In this document: positions 1 through 11,481 of the stretch, piece by piece
How positions within the stretch are numbered: position 1 is the first letter of the stretch
Layout: every line of letters starts with the position of its first letter
DNA from: Epiperipatus broadwayi
Lineage: Eukaryota > Onychophora > Udeonychophora > Euonychophora > Peripatidae
DNA: 64,000 nucleotides
Assembly (NCBI GenBank): GCA_028023455.1
Contig: JAQFVV010012509.1
Location: forward strand, 3,036,590-3,100,589
Direction of reading: 5' to 3'
Program-made: the position numbers and the translations under genes
The notes under the pieces: model-generated
The model's input: only the letters and a program-made list of their open reading frames with translations
What the model was told of the DNA's origin: nothing
The model's database searches: none

Positions 1-126
1 AAGGATGCTAAGCTTTTAAAGAATTCTGAGTTGTAAAAAGGTTTCTGAGTTATTCTAAGCTTCTAAAGAATTCTGAATTGTAAGAAGGTTTCTGAGTTAT
101 TCTAAGCTTCTAAAGAATTCTGAGTT
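1..126. repeat. 47-bp tandem repeat, about 2.6 copies
   Basis: The motif AAGCTT recurs at about 10, 57 and 104, each time followed by CTAAAGAATTCTGA and GGTTTCTGAGTTATTCT with only a few substitutions, which gives a 47-bp period. The array runs off the left edge of the window, so its full length is unknown. Confidence 0.85.
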
Positions 127-137
127 GTTCTAAAATT

Positions 138-380
138 CTAATAATTTGCAAACCTTGACATGTCCGAGTAGAGGCGTTTACGATGGCTATGTCCCCTCGG
201 AATAGCCAGCCGCTGCTCCATACCATCAGAAATTATCACACGGATCCCGGAACTGCTGCTGCCGCTGCCAAAATATGAACATTCCAGATTTTGCTGCTGA
301 ATTATAAAACCTGCCGAACATCTACCTGCAAATGCTTCTCCAGAGGTAACCCAAATTAACCCAAGAGCTCTTGTGATCAC
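138..380 (-). CDS. possible host coding exon, unrecognised
   Basis: An 80-codon open frame on the minus strand lies in a stretch clearly richer in GC and CpG than its surroundings. It ends in a basic, hydroxyl-rich section (PRGHSHRKRLYSDMSRF) and has an earlier serine/glycine run (GSGSSSSG). Possible splice sites are visible on the minus strand: TTTGCAG followed by GT inside the frame near its 5' end, and ATGTCAAG followed by GTTTGC near its 3' end. The real exon may therefore be shorter than the frame. It is not repeated in the window and does not look like a retroelement domain. I do not recognise a family. It could be an exon of a host gene extending left or right, or chance coding potential in a GC-rich island. 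Confidence 0.35.
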   Translation of the reverse strand: MITRALGLIWVTSGEAFAGRCSAGFIIQQQNLECSYFGSGSSSSGIRVIISDGMEQRLAIPRGHSHRKRLYSDMSRFANY

Positions 381-936
381 TAACTAACATGCTATAGCTA
401 TTTAACATTGTTTTCTTATATTTCACAACTTCATTATGTATTTATTTTGTGTGTTTAAATATGCTCAACATTTTGCTCTCTATCCTTGGGTTAATATTTT
501 CTATTTATAAAGCTTTCTTTTATTTTATTATGATAATGTGTCAGAATCGTCTTTGACCGAGTGAACTATTCCCTCTATTGAAAATAAGACGCCGCTATTA
601 AGGCATATTTTAAATTTATAATTTTCCAATTTTATTGTCTTGCAAATCACTCGTTCGAGGGCGATTCTTTTCTTTAATGTAATATAATCACATAGTTTAA
701 AATCTACATGCTATTGATTTTAATCTAATATAAGAGTATATGCGAAGTCAATGATTTAAATGTGTCCCCAAATGCATTATTGCGTATATAAATCTATACT
801 TACTTTTCAAACCCGCAAGCATGCATTTTCCTATTTTAATTACCGTGTTCTACTTTCATTATAAAGTTCATCATTGACGTCGAGAATGTGCGGACCCTCT
901 TAAATGAATTTCGGGGAATTTGATTGGGCATTTCTC
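381..936. other. no gene seen; AT-rich spacer
   Basis: AT-rich sequence with no open frame of note, no tRNA-like segment and no repeat shared with the rest of the window. Confidence 0.5.
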
Positions 937-940
937 TTAA

Positions 941-1687
941 CCCTTTTCCCGCGTCCGACGAGGCTCCTCGTCGACATCTGAAATCACTCTAACTCAGCCC
1001 GTTTTCATACGAAAAAATTCGTTAAATACGTATTGAATTCGTTTTTAAAAGTTCTGTACGATGGTGACATCTTCTGATTTATTTTAGAAGTAAAAAATAG
1101 AAAAAAAACGCATTTAAACCTAAACAAAGAAGGAACATTATTTGTGATTGGTTCTTAGCATGCTCTCAGCCGAAAAAGACATTCTGATTGGCTGGAAAGA
1201 ACAAAGAAACTGCCTGATCAAAGAAAATAAAGAAAAACGCTGAGATTTTCATTTCGAATACGATTTAAATTATTATTAAATAATATTTATGGAAATTAAA
1301 CATAATTTTCAGAGAGAATAATAAAAAAACAAAATTATTTTCGAAAAATATTGAAGATTTTAGTACAAATATTGAAGTTGTAATAAAAAGAAATATTTAC
1401 TTTTCTATAACGTAAAAGTCGATCTTTTTGTTTACATTATAACTTTTATGTTGCCGATATTGAATATCTTAGAATAAATAAATAGCAATTTATTTTTGAA
1501 AGAACTTTCGTTGTCTTCACAACCTTAAAAATTAATTATATACTTTTTATAAACGTATCTGAGTTGAATTTAATATTATAGGCGAATATGTTTTAACAAT
1601 AGGCTTTGTCTTCAGTTTGTGAGTTGGCCAATTAAAAGATTTGATTTTTATCTGATACAACCAATGATAAAATTAGCGGTTTAAGGG
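941..1687. mobile_element. piggyBac-type MITE, copy 1 (747 bp)
   Basis: The segment is flanked by TTAA on both sides (937-940 and 1688-1691), the target site used by piggyBac transposases. Its ends are inverted and similar: CCCTTTTCCCGC at the left and the complement CCCTTAAACCGC at the right. It encodes no protein. It aligns along its length with 42966-43659, including a shared segment near the right end (TTGGCCAATTAAAAG versus TTGACCAATCAAAAG) and AACTTTCGTT in the interior. A small palindrome (GACGAGGCTCCTCGTC) sits just inside the left end. It must have been mobilised in trans. Confidence 0.85.
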
Positions 1688-1712
1688 TTAATCCAAGTAA
1701 AACCCATTTAGT

Positions 1713-1958
1713 ATGTTTTTATATACACTAGTCTCGTATTGCTGGTACATGAATTGGTTGTTGAGACCGCTTTGTTTTATTTTTCCAAGGATTCTTTACA
1801 CGGCAAAGTCCGTTCTTTTCGCTTATTGCAAGTTTCCAAGCAGAGGGTGTTCACAAATGACACCCCTGGGAATTAAACGCAATCGTCACACAGTCGCTAA
1901 GTTTCGGCTGTTCGTCAAAATACTTTCCTACGGGTTAGCGGCGAGATGCCCTCCATAA
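1713..1958. pseudogene. possible coding remnant, unrecognised
   Basis: This GC-richer stretch is open for 81 codons on the plus strand, but that translation is hydrophobic and unlike a known family. The minus-strand translation looks more protein-like (for example WKLAISEKNGLCRVKNPW) and is broken by one stop codon. It could be a decayed transposon or host exon on the minus strand. I cannot name it. Confidence 0.2.
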
Positions 1959-2989
1959 TTATTCCGGATCTTCAATATTGTTTCATTTTATATTTCTTTT
2001 ACAAAGCATCCGTGATTTAAACGAGTCACACCCTCCAACTTTATAAATTCACTATCAGCAATACTGACCTCCCAATACAAATCTATTATTATTATTCTCA
2101 AATAAATGCTTTGATCCCATTCCCACGTTTGCTTAGTAAGCTTTAGTCCGCACTATTCTCGAAATCAATAAATATTTTAGAACATTTAATTTCAAATATT
2201 GTCTTAAACTTGTCTATTTACTCAAAGCACCTCGCACATGTTCCTATCTTGTCAAGCACATTATCGTAACGCTATTAGCCCGAGGAATAGAATATATCAC
2301 TCTGTTTTAAAACCTTTTTGTCATTACTGAAATATAAATGCCAACAATTATTTAATACGCGTCCCTGTCTCATATAAGCAGACAGTGGCGTTTTATATAT
2401 TTATATAAATAAATTGTGTGAAATTATTTAAAACTAAATTTTATCTCTTATTTTATTTGATTCCTATCACTGTCTCGGTATATATATATATATTTTCTGC
2501 ATTTCTTTTATAAATCCATAGACGTTAATTAGCCACCCAAACTTATCTTAGTATAGAGTCTTTTGTTTCTCCCTGACCACCAGGCACCGGTAAAAGGTTA
2601 TACTAGTTGTAGCATCAGATGCGTTATCACGTAGGTGGCGCTGTGAAATTTGGACTTTAGATTCGAACTTAGTATATCTAGAAGGCAACCCCTCCTAGAA
2701 TGTTCAGTTTAGTGTCTGGGGTTTGAATTATTCAGTGTGTTAGCGAGATAGATGATTCTGACCGTTACGCTATATAATAAATGTAGGATGATTTTCCTAT
2801 CTTCAGGTAGTCCATCACTAAAATATAATATTTACATGATACTTTTCTTGAGCATTCCATATGACTGGAGATAGATTTTCTGGTTGTTTAACTGGCCATC
2901 CGTATTTTATCCAGCTTTTAAAGATGAGATAACTTATTTTTATCTGCTCAATCAGCTTTGACTTTATTATTTATATTGTCTAGTTTTAA
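1959..2989. other. no gene seen; one GC-richer patch
   Basis: Mostly AT-rich. The patch 2580-2800 is distinctly richer in GC and contains TTCAGT-type motifs and TATAATAAATG. It could be an LTR or promoter fragment, but I found no second copy to support that. The 3' LTR expected for the minus-strand gypsy relic to the right was not identified. Confidence 0.3.
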
Positions 2990-4727
2990 AACATCTATAT
3001 AATTAATCTTGTATATTCTCAACTTTCATGCTTTTTGGTCCAGCATTCTAGACAGGGCATCTGCATGCTTAATCTGTTTTCCAATGCTATAACATAATGC
3101 ATAGTCATAATATGCTAAGATATTAATCCATCATATCATTCACTGACTAGCATGGTTTGAGATTTGCTTGTTCTTTCCCAGTATTCCTAATAGCAGATTA
3201 TGGTCGTGTAAATTGTGAGAAACCATCCATATTCATATTGGTGAGATGACTGTCATTCTTCTTGTCTGTAGACAATGATCTTAAAGTAAATGCCATAGGA
3301 TGGGTCACTACCATGCACTACATGTGATAACACTGCTTCATGACAATGATTTTGAAGCATATACAATAGGATGTTCATTACCATGCACTACACATGATAA
3401 CACCGCTTCTGCACCAAATTCCAAACTTTTTCTAATCATTGTAATGCATGAGAGGACAGTAATTTTATCTGAAAAGCTATATCTCACAGTTTTTCCCATT
3501 TTCACCTTTGGTTTTTCTTCGAAAGTTCATAGAGACATGTAACTATGTGTGATCTTCTCTTTAGAAAAACCTCAAGAAATTTACTCTTAGAAATGCTGGT
3601 AATTCTTTCACATTCTTTGGCTTCAGGGCATTTTTCATGGTAATTACTTTCTGGATTTGGACATTTTCCATTTTTCATTAATAATATGTTCCAGAAATTT
3701 GATCTCTTTAGTAGTTCACAAATTATGCATACTATTTCTTTTAATTCTACTGTCAGTGACCACTAATATATTGTCTATTTACAATATAATGCCTCTTATT
3801 CCTCATAATAAATTTTATATTTTTGCCTGGAAGATATTTAGTGCTATGATTATCCTGTATGGAAGTCTGTTGAACTTATATAATCCCATATGTGTGTCTA
3901 TAGTCAATAATTCCACTGTTTTCTTGGTCGTTGGAATTTGATGAAAAGCTGTTTTTAAATTGAGCTTCGCTAAGTATTTAGTGTTTTATAAAGATGCTAG
4001 TACTTCTTTCATGCTGGATATGGGTTACACACCTTTATTAAGTACTTGTTGTCCGTAACTCTATAGTTACCGCATATCCTTACACTTCCTAGGTTTTAAC
4101 ACTGCTATATAATTGGTGTATTCCAGGCTGTTTCTCACAAAGTGTAATTATGCATTTACTTCAGAATTCATTTAAAACCTTCTCAACTTTTGGATTAAGT
4201 GCAAAGGTAATCTTTCTTGGACAACTTGTTGGGTATTATTAACTAATTCAATATCAACTGGTTTTGAATTCTATTGGGTTAGTTTTAAAGAGCTGTGGAA
4301 ATTGTTTCCTTATTTAAGCTTCTAATTTTGCTTTTTTCACAATATTTATTTTTTACCCCCCAGAGATTTAAATCAACTTCTTCCTAATACTGGATTAATA
4401 TTTGTTCCGCTATATATAATGGTAATTGTTTTGTATGGCTACTTATTCATATAGGCACTATAGACATTCCTCTAATTTTTATTTAATTTCTATTTATGTC
4501 TGACACAATCACCATAGACTTGTTCAATTTGTAGTTTACATTTCCAATTTTATGCCCGCTCCGCTATCAATCTCCATTTATACATTTTGATTGAAGATTT
4601 TCAGTTTAGTTTTGGCATATCATCAATATCATTTAATTGATTTATAAATGTCAATTTTTTAGAAGCTCCTTCCCTCGATTTACTCTTTCGTTGTAAATCC
4701 TGCTTTGTCATTTGTTATATAACTTTG

Positions 4728-4850
4728 ACAAATGGCCTGTAAGTTCACAATTAAAACATTTTTTTTTTATTTTAAATATGCAGTTAAATTTAAAATGCCC
4801 TGTTTTTCCAGAACAATAACAAGTCGCAGTGGAGGGTTCTTTGTTAATGT
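4728..4850 (-). pseudogene. gag zinc knuckles of element D
   Basis: Two CCHC-type knuckles lie in tandem on the minus strand: CYCSGKTGHFKFNC, which has one residue too few between its first cysteines, and CFNCELTGHLSK, whose last cysteine is lost. They would bind element RNA in the nucleocapsid part of gag. Both are imperfect, consistent with decay. Confidence 0.65.
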
Positions 4851-4862
4851 TTTATTTATTTT

Positions 4863-5429
4863 TCATGGTTTTGCCATATTTATACTTGTTTCTGAAGAAT
4901 TAATTACTCTCTTTCGTATTTCTGAAGTTTTGATATGGTCTACCATGGCTTTATAAACTAATACCCATTCAATAGCAACCTTATACATTAATTCTTTCTC
5001 ACTTAGTAATATTTCTCTAAGTTTTATATCTTTTATTCCCTGAAGTAGCTGATCCAGTGGCATTTCTTCGATAAAATTCTTAAATTCACAATTTTTTGCC
5101 AAAGTTCATAGGACCAAGTTGTATTCGCGTCTGTTTTTATTTTGTGACTGTATCCTCCCTTGAAAACAAAGACATGTCATAAATTTTGTTTTAAAATATG
5201 TTTTTAGTTTTATCAGTAACTTTTCATAGGGTATTTCCTCAGAAAACTTGGGATCACATAAATGATTTATTACATTCAAGACAGTTTTGTTGGACATCCA
5301 TAATAGCATTGCAACTTTAAGTTTATCCTCTGTTATTCCATTTATAAGCATGTACTTTTTAATATTATTCATATATATTTGCAAGTGATTAGGATTTTGT
5401 ATATCAAAAGCTGTTGTCATGTTCTGCAT
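4863..5429 (-). pseudogene. gypsy gag relic of element D
   Basis: Two adjoining open frames (5106-5429, then 4863-5102, minus strand) together give a typical Ty3/gypsy capsid. The first has a helical N-terminal half ending in the segment YEKLLIKLKTYFKTKF and a glutamine/asparagine-rich stretch. The second contains LAKNCEFKNFIEEMPLDQLL, matching the conserved 'LA..C.F...L...LRD.l..Gl' capsid block, followed by a 'lLsE.el' helix. One frameshift separates them. Capsid would assemble the virus-like particle carrying element RNA. A related gag relic (PYEE followed by LF) lies in the plus-strand element at 53.8-55.6 kb. Confidence 0.8.
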
Positions 5430-5559
5430 TTTCGTTTTATTGCACCACTAAATTTAGTATCTCAAACTAATCATTATCTATGCTTCACAGGTTAAATTGT
5501 CAATCTGTGTCAAATAATATATTCCATGCCATGCAGGCAGTTGGCAGCTGGATAATTAT

Positions 5560-6000
5560 ATTTTATTAATAAGAAAAACAACAAAACTTTAAAAAAATTT
5601 CAAGAATTTATTTATTCTGAACAATAATAATGATATTAGTATATTGGTAATTCAACTTGCTAATTGCTAGTTGAGAATAATATCACTCAGATCTCTTTAA
5701 AATCCATATCTCCTTAGAGATTAATATCTATTAAGTCGCTTTAACTCGGTAGTTTTGTAATTTCATATTTCTGTAAGCATCTTACTGCTCACACACATTA
5801 ATTTAGAGATTGTCCAATTAGATTCTTAACTAGAGCTTTTCTTTATTAATTTCCAGAACAACATCACTTTCATAAGTTGGTCTTTCCACTTGTTTATTTT
5901 TATTCTTTTCTTGTATTTCTTCTGTAGACTTTTTATTCAGTTTGCTAATTTGCATAAAGTAACTTTTCTTTACATGCAAATTAACCTGTTGCATTTTCCA
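5560..6000 (-). repeat. 5' LTR-like segment of element D
   Basis: On the minus strand this region resembles the LTR at 53255-53780: a block with AACTAGCAATTAGCAAG matches AACCAGCAATCAAGC there, and a later TTCAGAATAAAT matches the LTR end at 59.1 kb. It sits directly 5' of the gag relic. Exact ends cannot be drawn. Confidence 0.45.
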
Positions 6001-6106
6001 ATAATTAGTTTCTTTTTCGCATAATTAATTATATATTTTATTTCTGGAGTATTCTATCATTTCATTAAACCTTGTACACACACACACTTTTAATAAAATA
6101 AAATGT

Positions 6107-8460
6107 ATGTGTATATATATTATAATGATACAAAGAAAGGGATGAACTTGGAGTGATGGCACTGAACTAACTATAAGTTCACATAATCATCAACAGCATT
6201 ACAAAGTATTAAGAATAATCATTCATCATCATGAATGATCAATAAAAAATCAACAGTCAACCTTGTGACTGAATTCGAAAGTGATCCATTATAGACTGGG
6301 CTAATTATTTAGCCCTTGCCAAGATTGAGGCAGATTATATAAATAATTTGGAAGCACAAACTTGTGCTAATCCATCAGAATATAGCAATCAAAAAAAATA
6401 ATGCTGGGATACAAAAAAATACTGAACGTCATCAATGCCCTGGCCATTTAATACCATTAATGTACTGGCCAACTAGAAACTTAATTTCTAATTAATACTA
6501 AAATAAAATTTAGTGCATGGACTTTAAAGGATACATCTTTGTATGATACAGCATTAGAGAAGTAATGAAATCATCAACTGGATGTCCATAACACTAGACA
6601 TAAACGCCAATCCATATATCTGACTTATGCACGAATTCAGCTCAGGAAGCAAGAGCTCTATAACTAACTGTTACAGTAAGCAAGAGATAATACCAATATG
6701 TATAATAGACCTATTTTAGGATTCAATGAATTCACTGGAATAACTTAAACAATCAAATATCAATTTATTAATGGAAAATAATAATAAATGAAAGTTTTGT
6801 AGACTATGCTATTACATTGTAATTTACATATATCTCATAGGTATACATAAAACACATATATATATATATTCACTGATGTGCTGTATAATAATTTAAAATT
6901 AGCATCTTTGAATTGTTGTAAAGCAATAATAAAAATTCATTTTAATATATATGTGATCGATCATTGATTTTAATATGTGTTTATATGATATGCATCTATT
7001 TAAGCACACAAATGTGCTTTACAATAATTTAAAATTAACATTTTTGAATTGTCGTAAACCAATAATAAAAATTCATTTTTATAATACATAATAATTTTAA
7101 CATATATGTGTTTGGTGATTGATTTTAATATATATGGCTACTCATTCAAATTTGTGTATACACTGATGTCTATATCCTAATGATATTTCATTAGTTAATA
7201 AATAAACTCATTAAATAAAATATTTTTATTACTAATTGTAATTCTACTGAATGACACGTTTTAAAAGGTTAAAGAAAACTTTTTTCTTTGAAAAATCCTG
7301 CATAAATTTTTTTTTTTTTCAGTTTACTCTTAATTAATTGTAAACATATTTAAAAAATATTGCTAGCAAATTCTTTTGTTCTCCAATCAAAAGTAAAATA
7401 TGAATTAGAACCAATCCTGTTTTTAGATATATAATTCAAACAAAACTTACTTACTTTTAAACTTTTTAATTAGAGATTTTAACTGAAAAATTAATTATTT
7501 AAAATAATATTTCAATAAATTATTTTTTTACGTATGAACTATCTGTGAAGTATATCTCCTATATACCTACTACATAATTTATATGGCTGTAATAACTTCA
7601 TTTGGGCTTCCTTTCATATTAGATTAATCCACATATATATAAAGTCATATCATGATAATGCTTTAGTAAGCCAATTAATACTGACATCTTTTGATAAGCT
7701 TGTCCATTATAATCATGTCTATAGTAGAGTAAAATAATGTCCCATTGACATTTTCGGGAAAAGTATATATCAAATAACTGTCTACATTCAGTCAGCTCCA
7801 TTGTGTGTCTATCATTTGATGGAATTCAAGCAAGCCAACTATTTAGTACACATGGGCTATGGAACATAAGCAGACCCTTTACTTACATGTAAATCCAAAA
7901 TCTGCTATCATAACACTAGCAGCGGCGGATTTGTACTTTGTACCTTCAGTTATACTTCAAGATAATACTGAAGTTTATGTTGTAATCCCCCTATTTCCTT
8001 TAAATCCAACTTCTTATGCTGAATCGTGGAATTTAAAAATAACAATTAAGTAAATTCTTTCTTTCTATTAATAAAAAAAAGTTAGTCTTTTCAGTTCACC
8101 TTAATTGAAACCAAATTTTTATCTCCCAAGTTTTTTTAATCCTTTAAACAACATCAGAGTATATTACACTACATTTTACAAGCTTTAATTGAAAAAAATT
8201 TCTTAATCTAATTAAAAAAGGGGAATTTTAACATTAAAGTATATTTATTTTTATATAAAACAAGCTTGTTTTTGAGTTCTTTTTTAATTTTAGATTTCTT
8301 TTTTAATTATCAAAATCAGAATAAAACATTAAATTGTTTAATTTATAATAATTTTTTTAATTCAAAATTATTATTTAACTCTTAACTGTTATTCCAATGT
8401 AATATAATAAATATCTACAAAAAATTTTGTTTGTGTTTATTTCTACTTTTCCTTTCAACT
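6107..8460. repeat. unknown dispersed repeat R, copy 1 (about 2.35 kb)
   Basis: The segment aligns collinearly with 42277-45197, from GGAGTGATGGCA at the left to CCTTTCAACT at the right, at roughly 65-75 percent identity by eye. After removing the piggyBac MITE inserted in copy 2, the two are of similar length. The ends show no clear LTR or inverted-repeat signature. Copy 1 has two exon-like open stretches, 7619-7801 on the minus strand and 7859-8053 on the plus strand. The minus-strand one overlaps a protein-like stretch in copy 2 (about 44410-44590). R may be an old DNA transposon or LTR element, or a segmental duplicate of host sequence. Confidence 0.6.
7859..8053 (+). CDS. possible coding stretch inside repeat R
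   Basis: 64 open codons with more balanced composition than the flanks, containing AAADLYFVPSVILQ. A splice-donor-like GTAAAT follows at the end of the frame and an AG precedes the CAGACC near its start. No family is recognised. It lies in R but copy 2 does not preserve an equivalent frame, so it may be chance. Confidence 0.2.
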   Translation: MEHKQTLYLHVNPKSAIITLAAADLYFVPSVILQDNTEVYVVIPLFPLNPTSYAESWNLKITIK

Positions 8461-8488
8461 TTATATATATACATGTAAACACATTACT

Positions 8489-8689
8489 ATGCTGGTATAT
8501 CCCATGAGACACATAACCATCTCAGTATATAGCAACAGTGATCTTTTATACTTATGCTGTTATTACAGCATTGATATATGCAACGCATATAAAAATAAGT
8601 TTGTTTTTGTTATCGGAACTCTGGGAGATGACAGTTCTTTATATGACATTGTTTATGTATTCTCAAAAATGTTCCTATTATTTTATTGA
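8489..8689 (+). CDS. possible exon, unrecognised
   Basis: 66 open codons just right of repeat R. A pyrimidine-containing TGTTATTACAG precedes a stretch that reads FVFVIGTLGDDSSLYDIVYV. It could be an internal host exon with an acceptor at that AG, but nothing adjacent supports a gene model. Confidence 0.2.
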   Translation: MLVYPMRHITISVYSNSDLLYLCCYYSIDICNAYKNKFVFVIGTLGDDSSLYDIVYVFSKMFLLFY

Positions 8690-8924
8690 AGTACATGTAT
8701 CTATATAAGTAATAAGAAATGAATGAAAAATCAATGAAAATTAACATCTTCCTAATTCATGAAGAATTATTTTAATAAACTATCAATCGACTTTCAATAC
8801 TTGCATTCAATATTTGCTTTTTAGGAATAGTAATTGACTTTATTTAATTCTAAGCCATCTATTATAAATTTGATTAATCATTGGTTCTTAGATGATAATG
8901 CTTAATTTATATCCTCAGAATTAG

Positions 8925-9615
8925 TTTCTCATTAGTAAGCTTCATCAATAAAGAGTTAGGAATTTTGGATTCTCTATACTTGCTCATCCAGCAACCAATT
9001 TTAAATTTTTTATCTTATAAAGCTAATAGCCTGAAATTCAAAAAAGTAAGATTTTGAATCCAAACCAATTTTCTTGTATAATTATATGTAGCTGATATTT
9101 AGGCCAGTGTCTAGACATTATAGTGCATTGTACTATGTTAACTGTAAACACAGTTTACCCTTTAGCTAGGGTAATATATATCAATAAAGTTTCATGTGAC
9201 TTATCTATACATTCATTCTGCAGTGCTATTAGAAAAAGTGATTCACTATTTACATTAGAGCCATTTATTATATGCTTTTATAACTGATATATACTACATG
9301 ATAGTTCTATAATCCGTATCCCAGATTAGTTTCTGATTAATGGTTCTTGCCAGGAAAAAGCTTTGGACTACTTTCATTTTCTCATCCAATAACCACTTTC
9401 AACTTTTTGATCCCATTTAATGAATGATTAGAAATTCAAAAACATTTTATAAGGTTTTGAATCCAAGCTAGCTTATTTGTGTAGTTATTTAGAGCTGATA
9501 TTAGGCCAAGCATCTATGTAATTTAGTGATCTAAGTTTTATATTATTAACCTTAAGCGTCTTTTATTCTTTGGCTGAGATGGTATATACCAACACAGCAT
9601 CAGATGATTTTTTTT
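8925..9615. repeat. divergent direct duplication, period about 0.4 kb
   Basis: 8925-9215 and 9325-9615 align in the same orientation. Shared landmarks are TTAGTTTCT, CTCATCCA followed by a short gap and AACCA, TTTTGAATCCAA, AGCTGATATT with AGGCCA, and a closing AATAT with TATACCAA or TATATCAA. Divergence is high. Nothing encoded. Confidence 0.6.
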
Positions 9616-9649
9616 GCTATTATTATCTCATTGTTTTTGGTCATTTTTC

Positions 9650-10469
9650 TGTACTTTTGTGCAACTATATTGAAATGTCAGTGACCTTGACCTAGGTTAT
9701 AAAAAAACCATGGAGAAATGTGTTACACAAGAAGCTTTACAAAATAACGTGTTGGAGTTTACAGAGCCACAACAATTGAGGAAAGCTTCATTAACAAAAT
9801 AAAATGTAGCAAAATTTATTACAGAGACTCGTAGTGATAGAAAAGAGTAAAAGTACAATTGTTGTGTTAAACCTGGATATTTTCAAAGTAAGTGTAAACA
9901 TTAGAAATAAACTTTGTAGAAACTGTGATAAAAAAGGTAATTTAGAAGCTGTCTGCATTTTGGGTCACTAGAGCTACTAATTTTGTAAAAGTGTACTATA
10001 AATTTGAAAGAAGATTAAATTGTGAGAATGTCAGTATAAAGAGGCTGAATGGCAGAGAAATGGACCACATACTTTTAGATGCAGTTATTTGCTGACAAAC
10101 AGTAAAAATGGAAGTTGACTGCGGAGCTAGTCTGTCGATCCTATCTTGCAGAGATTGGATTAAAAATAGTGGGAAATGTAAAGAAAGATAACACTTTGCA
10201 TAGTAAATAAAATTTTCAGTCCATTGTTAGGAAGAGATTGCTTCTGACCCCTGGATATTCATGTAAATGTGAATAATAACTTGATAAACTCCAGAACTTT
10301 AAATACTGGTAGTGTGACTAGAAAATTGGGCGTGGAAAAAATCTAGGACTACTCAGACTTAATTAACAAAGCTAGTACCACTTACTTGTAAAAACGATAA
10401 AATTCGAAATTGGGACAAGTTCATAGTAAGAGAAAAAACATGAATACATGAATTACTTAATTGTAAATA
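9650..10469 (+). mobile_element. gypsy family B, copy B1, gag-protease part
   Basis: Homologous to 19040-20580 and 21760-22620. It encodes, with stops, the end of gag (AMEKC, then an EALQNN-like helix), a zinc-knuckle remnant, the retropepsin region (MEVDCGASLSI, with the catalytic D-T-G changed to D-C-G) and the block around LLGRDC. It then passes directly into integrase C-terminal sequence. The 5' end of gag and the 5' LTR are missing. The right side is split by PLE cluster 1, and B1 resumes at 17288. Confidence 0.85.
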
Positions 10470-10525
10470 CTTAATATTACCCCAAATCCAAAATTCAACC
10501 AGACCAGCCAAAAAATAATATTAAA

Positions 10526-10569
10526 ACACAACCAAAGGTTTCATTGCTACAAGCAGACTTCTCAAGTGT
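10526..10569 (-). ncRNA. PLE-1 hammerhead ribozyme motif 1
   Basis: Read on the minus strand: ACAC, core TTGAGAA, stem II CTGC/GCAG (here GCAA, one change), GAA, stem III ACC-TTT-GGT, T at the cleavage position, then GTGT closing stem I with ACAC. The consensus core is CTGANGA; here positions 3 and 8 are T and A. It sits in the terminal segment of PLE-1, where hammerheads are known in other PLEs. Confidence 0.7.
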
Positions 10570-10610
10570 AAAGAACTACAAAAACTACACAATATATATA
10601 ATATTAAACA

Positions 10611-11077
10611 TTACCCACATATCCATTTTACTTCCCATCCACCCTTAATATTAAAAGAACTCTTAAATAAGGTAATTGCTTCAGAATAATAAATTTTCAA
10701 TAATAAAGATTCTTTAATTCTTCTTTTGATTTCATTTCTCTCAAAGAAGACAACCTTAGCTTCATCAAAATCAATAGTGTGGCCTGTATCTTTTTCATGG
10801 ACATACAAAGCAGAACTAAGATATCTATTTCTAACTCTACTTTTATGAACCTTTATTCTTGCATTTAAATTCAAACTACTCTGACCTATGTAGACCTTGT
10901 TACAAAAAAACAAGGGATAAAATATACTACACCAGGAATAGTCCTCCTATCAAAAATTTCCCTTGTATTATTTAATAAATTATTCAATGTAATACCCCTT
11001 TTCCAAGCAATTTTCTTATTTCCAAACAATTTGCTATTCCTACATACAATTTTATTAGAAGACAATTTAAGTGGCAA
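10611..11077 (-). pseudogene. PLE-1 GIY-YIG endonuclease (cluster 1, minus copy)
   Basis: Two overlapping minus-strand frames carry the PLE endonuclease. The upstream part contains CRNSKLFGNKKIAWKRG and the GIY-equivalent motif PGVVYFIPCFF. The second contains the YIG motif VYIGQSSLNLN, the conserved arginine/lysine helix (KVHKSRVRNRY), a histidine in HEKDTGH, and the C-terminal block RRIKESLLLKIYY. The endonuclease would nick target DNA for reverse transcription at the insertion site. A frameshift between the GIY and YIG motifs inactivates this copy. Confidence 0.88.
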
Positions 11078-11272
11078 AGAAATAAAATCATATTTTTCTT
11101 TATCCTTTACATCCTTACAAATATTACTATTAAATAAAATACTTTTAACAAATTTATTAGAATATCCAACTCACAAATAATCTTTATAGAATTGACCTTT
11201 CTGAAACAAAGCTACACCACTAGAATTATTTAATTTTTTTATTCCTATAACGATAATTCCTTAAAGCAGCTA

Positions 11273-11374
11273 TTTGTCAAGCGTTGGTAGTCGAGAGGTC
11301 AGCACAGCTGCCTTATAAGCAGTTGTCCTGGGTCAGTGGGTTCGCTTCCCAGCCGATGCTCTGACACATGAAAG
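11273..11374 (+). mobile_element. tRNA-derived SINE, copy 1
   Basis: About 102 bp flanked by AAAGCAGCTA (11263-11272 and 11375-11384). It is one tRNA-like unit: acceptor halves GCGTTGG and CCGATGC, an A-box-like TAGTCGAGAGGTCAG, and a B-box-like GGTTCGCTTCCC. It ends CTGACACATG with no long A tail. It lies inside the RT sequence of the minus PLE-1 copy, which it disrupts. Three relatives are at 16396, 23086 and 41536. Confidence 0.85.
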
Positions 11375-11481
11375 AAAGCAGCTACTTTATGAGATACAGA
11401 TAGCTATCAGGTTTAATTATAGATCTTAATTCTCTACTTTTAACAAAATGACTGCATAGTAAACAATTAGTATCTACATTT

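Larger units (their letters stand above)
2990..5440 (-). mobile_element. degenerate Ty3/gypsy LTR retrotransposon (element D)
   Basis: Read on the minus strand, the domains appear in gypsy order: gag (4863-5429), zinc knuckles (about 4730-4850), retropepsin (about 4551-4578, EIDSGAG), reverse transcriptase (about 3790-3930, including HMGLYKFNRLPYRII, matching the conserved RT block 'HrGLYrFnRLPfG'), and the end of RNase H (about 3040-3100, KQIKHADALSRM). Integrase is not visible, so the 3' end is missing. Many stops and frameshifts separate these pieces. The element was once autonomous and is now dead. Confidence 0.85.

Noticed and set aside
3300-3941. Plus-strand frames of 80-94 codons
   Set aside because: They are the reverse of the minus-strand gypsy pol region, which shows RT motifs in order.
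6070-6090. CRISPR-like or satellite arrays
   Set aside because: Short repeats here are simple microsatellites (CA near 6080, TG near 41940) and element duplications; no spaced direct-repeat array exists.
10611-11077. GIY-YIG homing endonuclease of a mobile intron
   Set aside because: The upstream RT with the PLE-type block, hammerhead-bearing ends and tandem copies identify a Penelope-like element.
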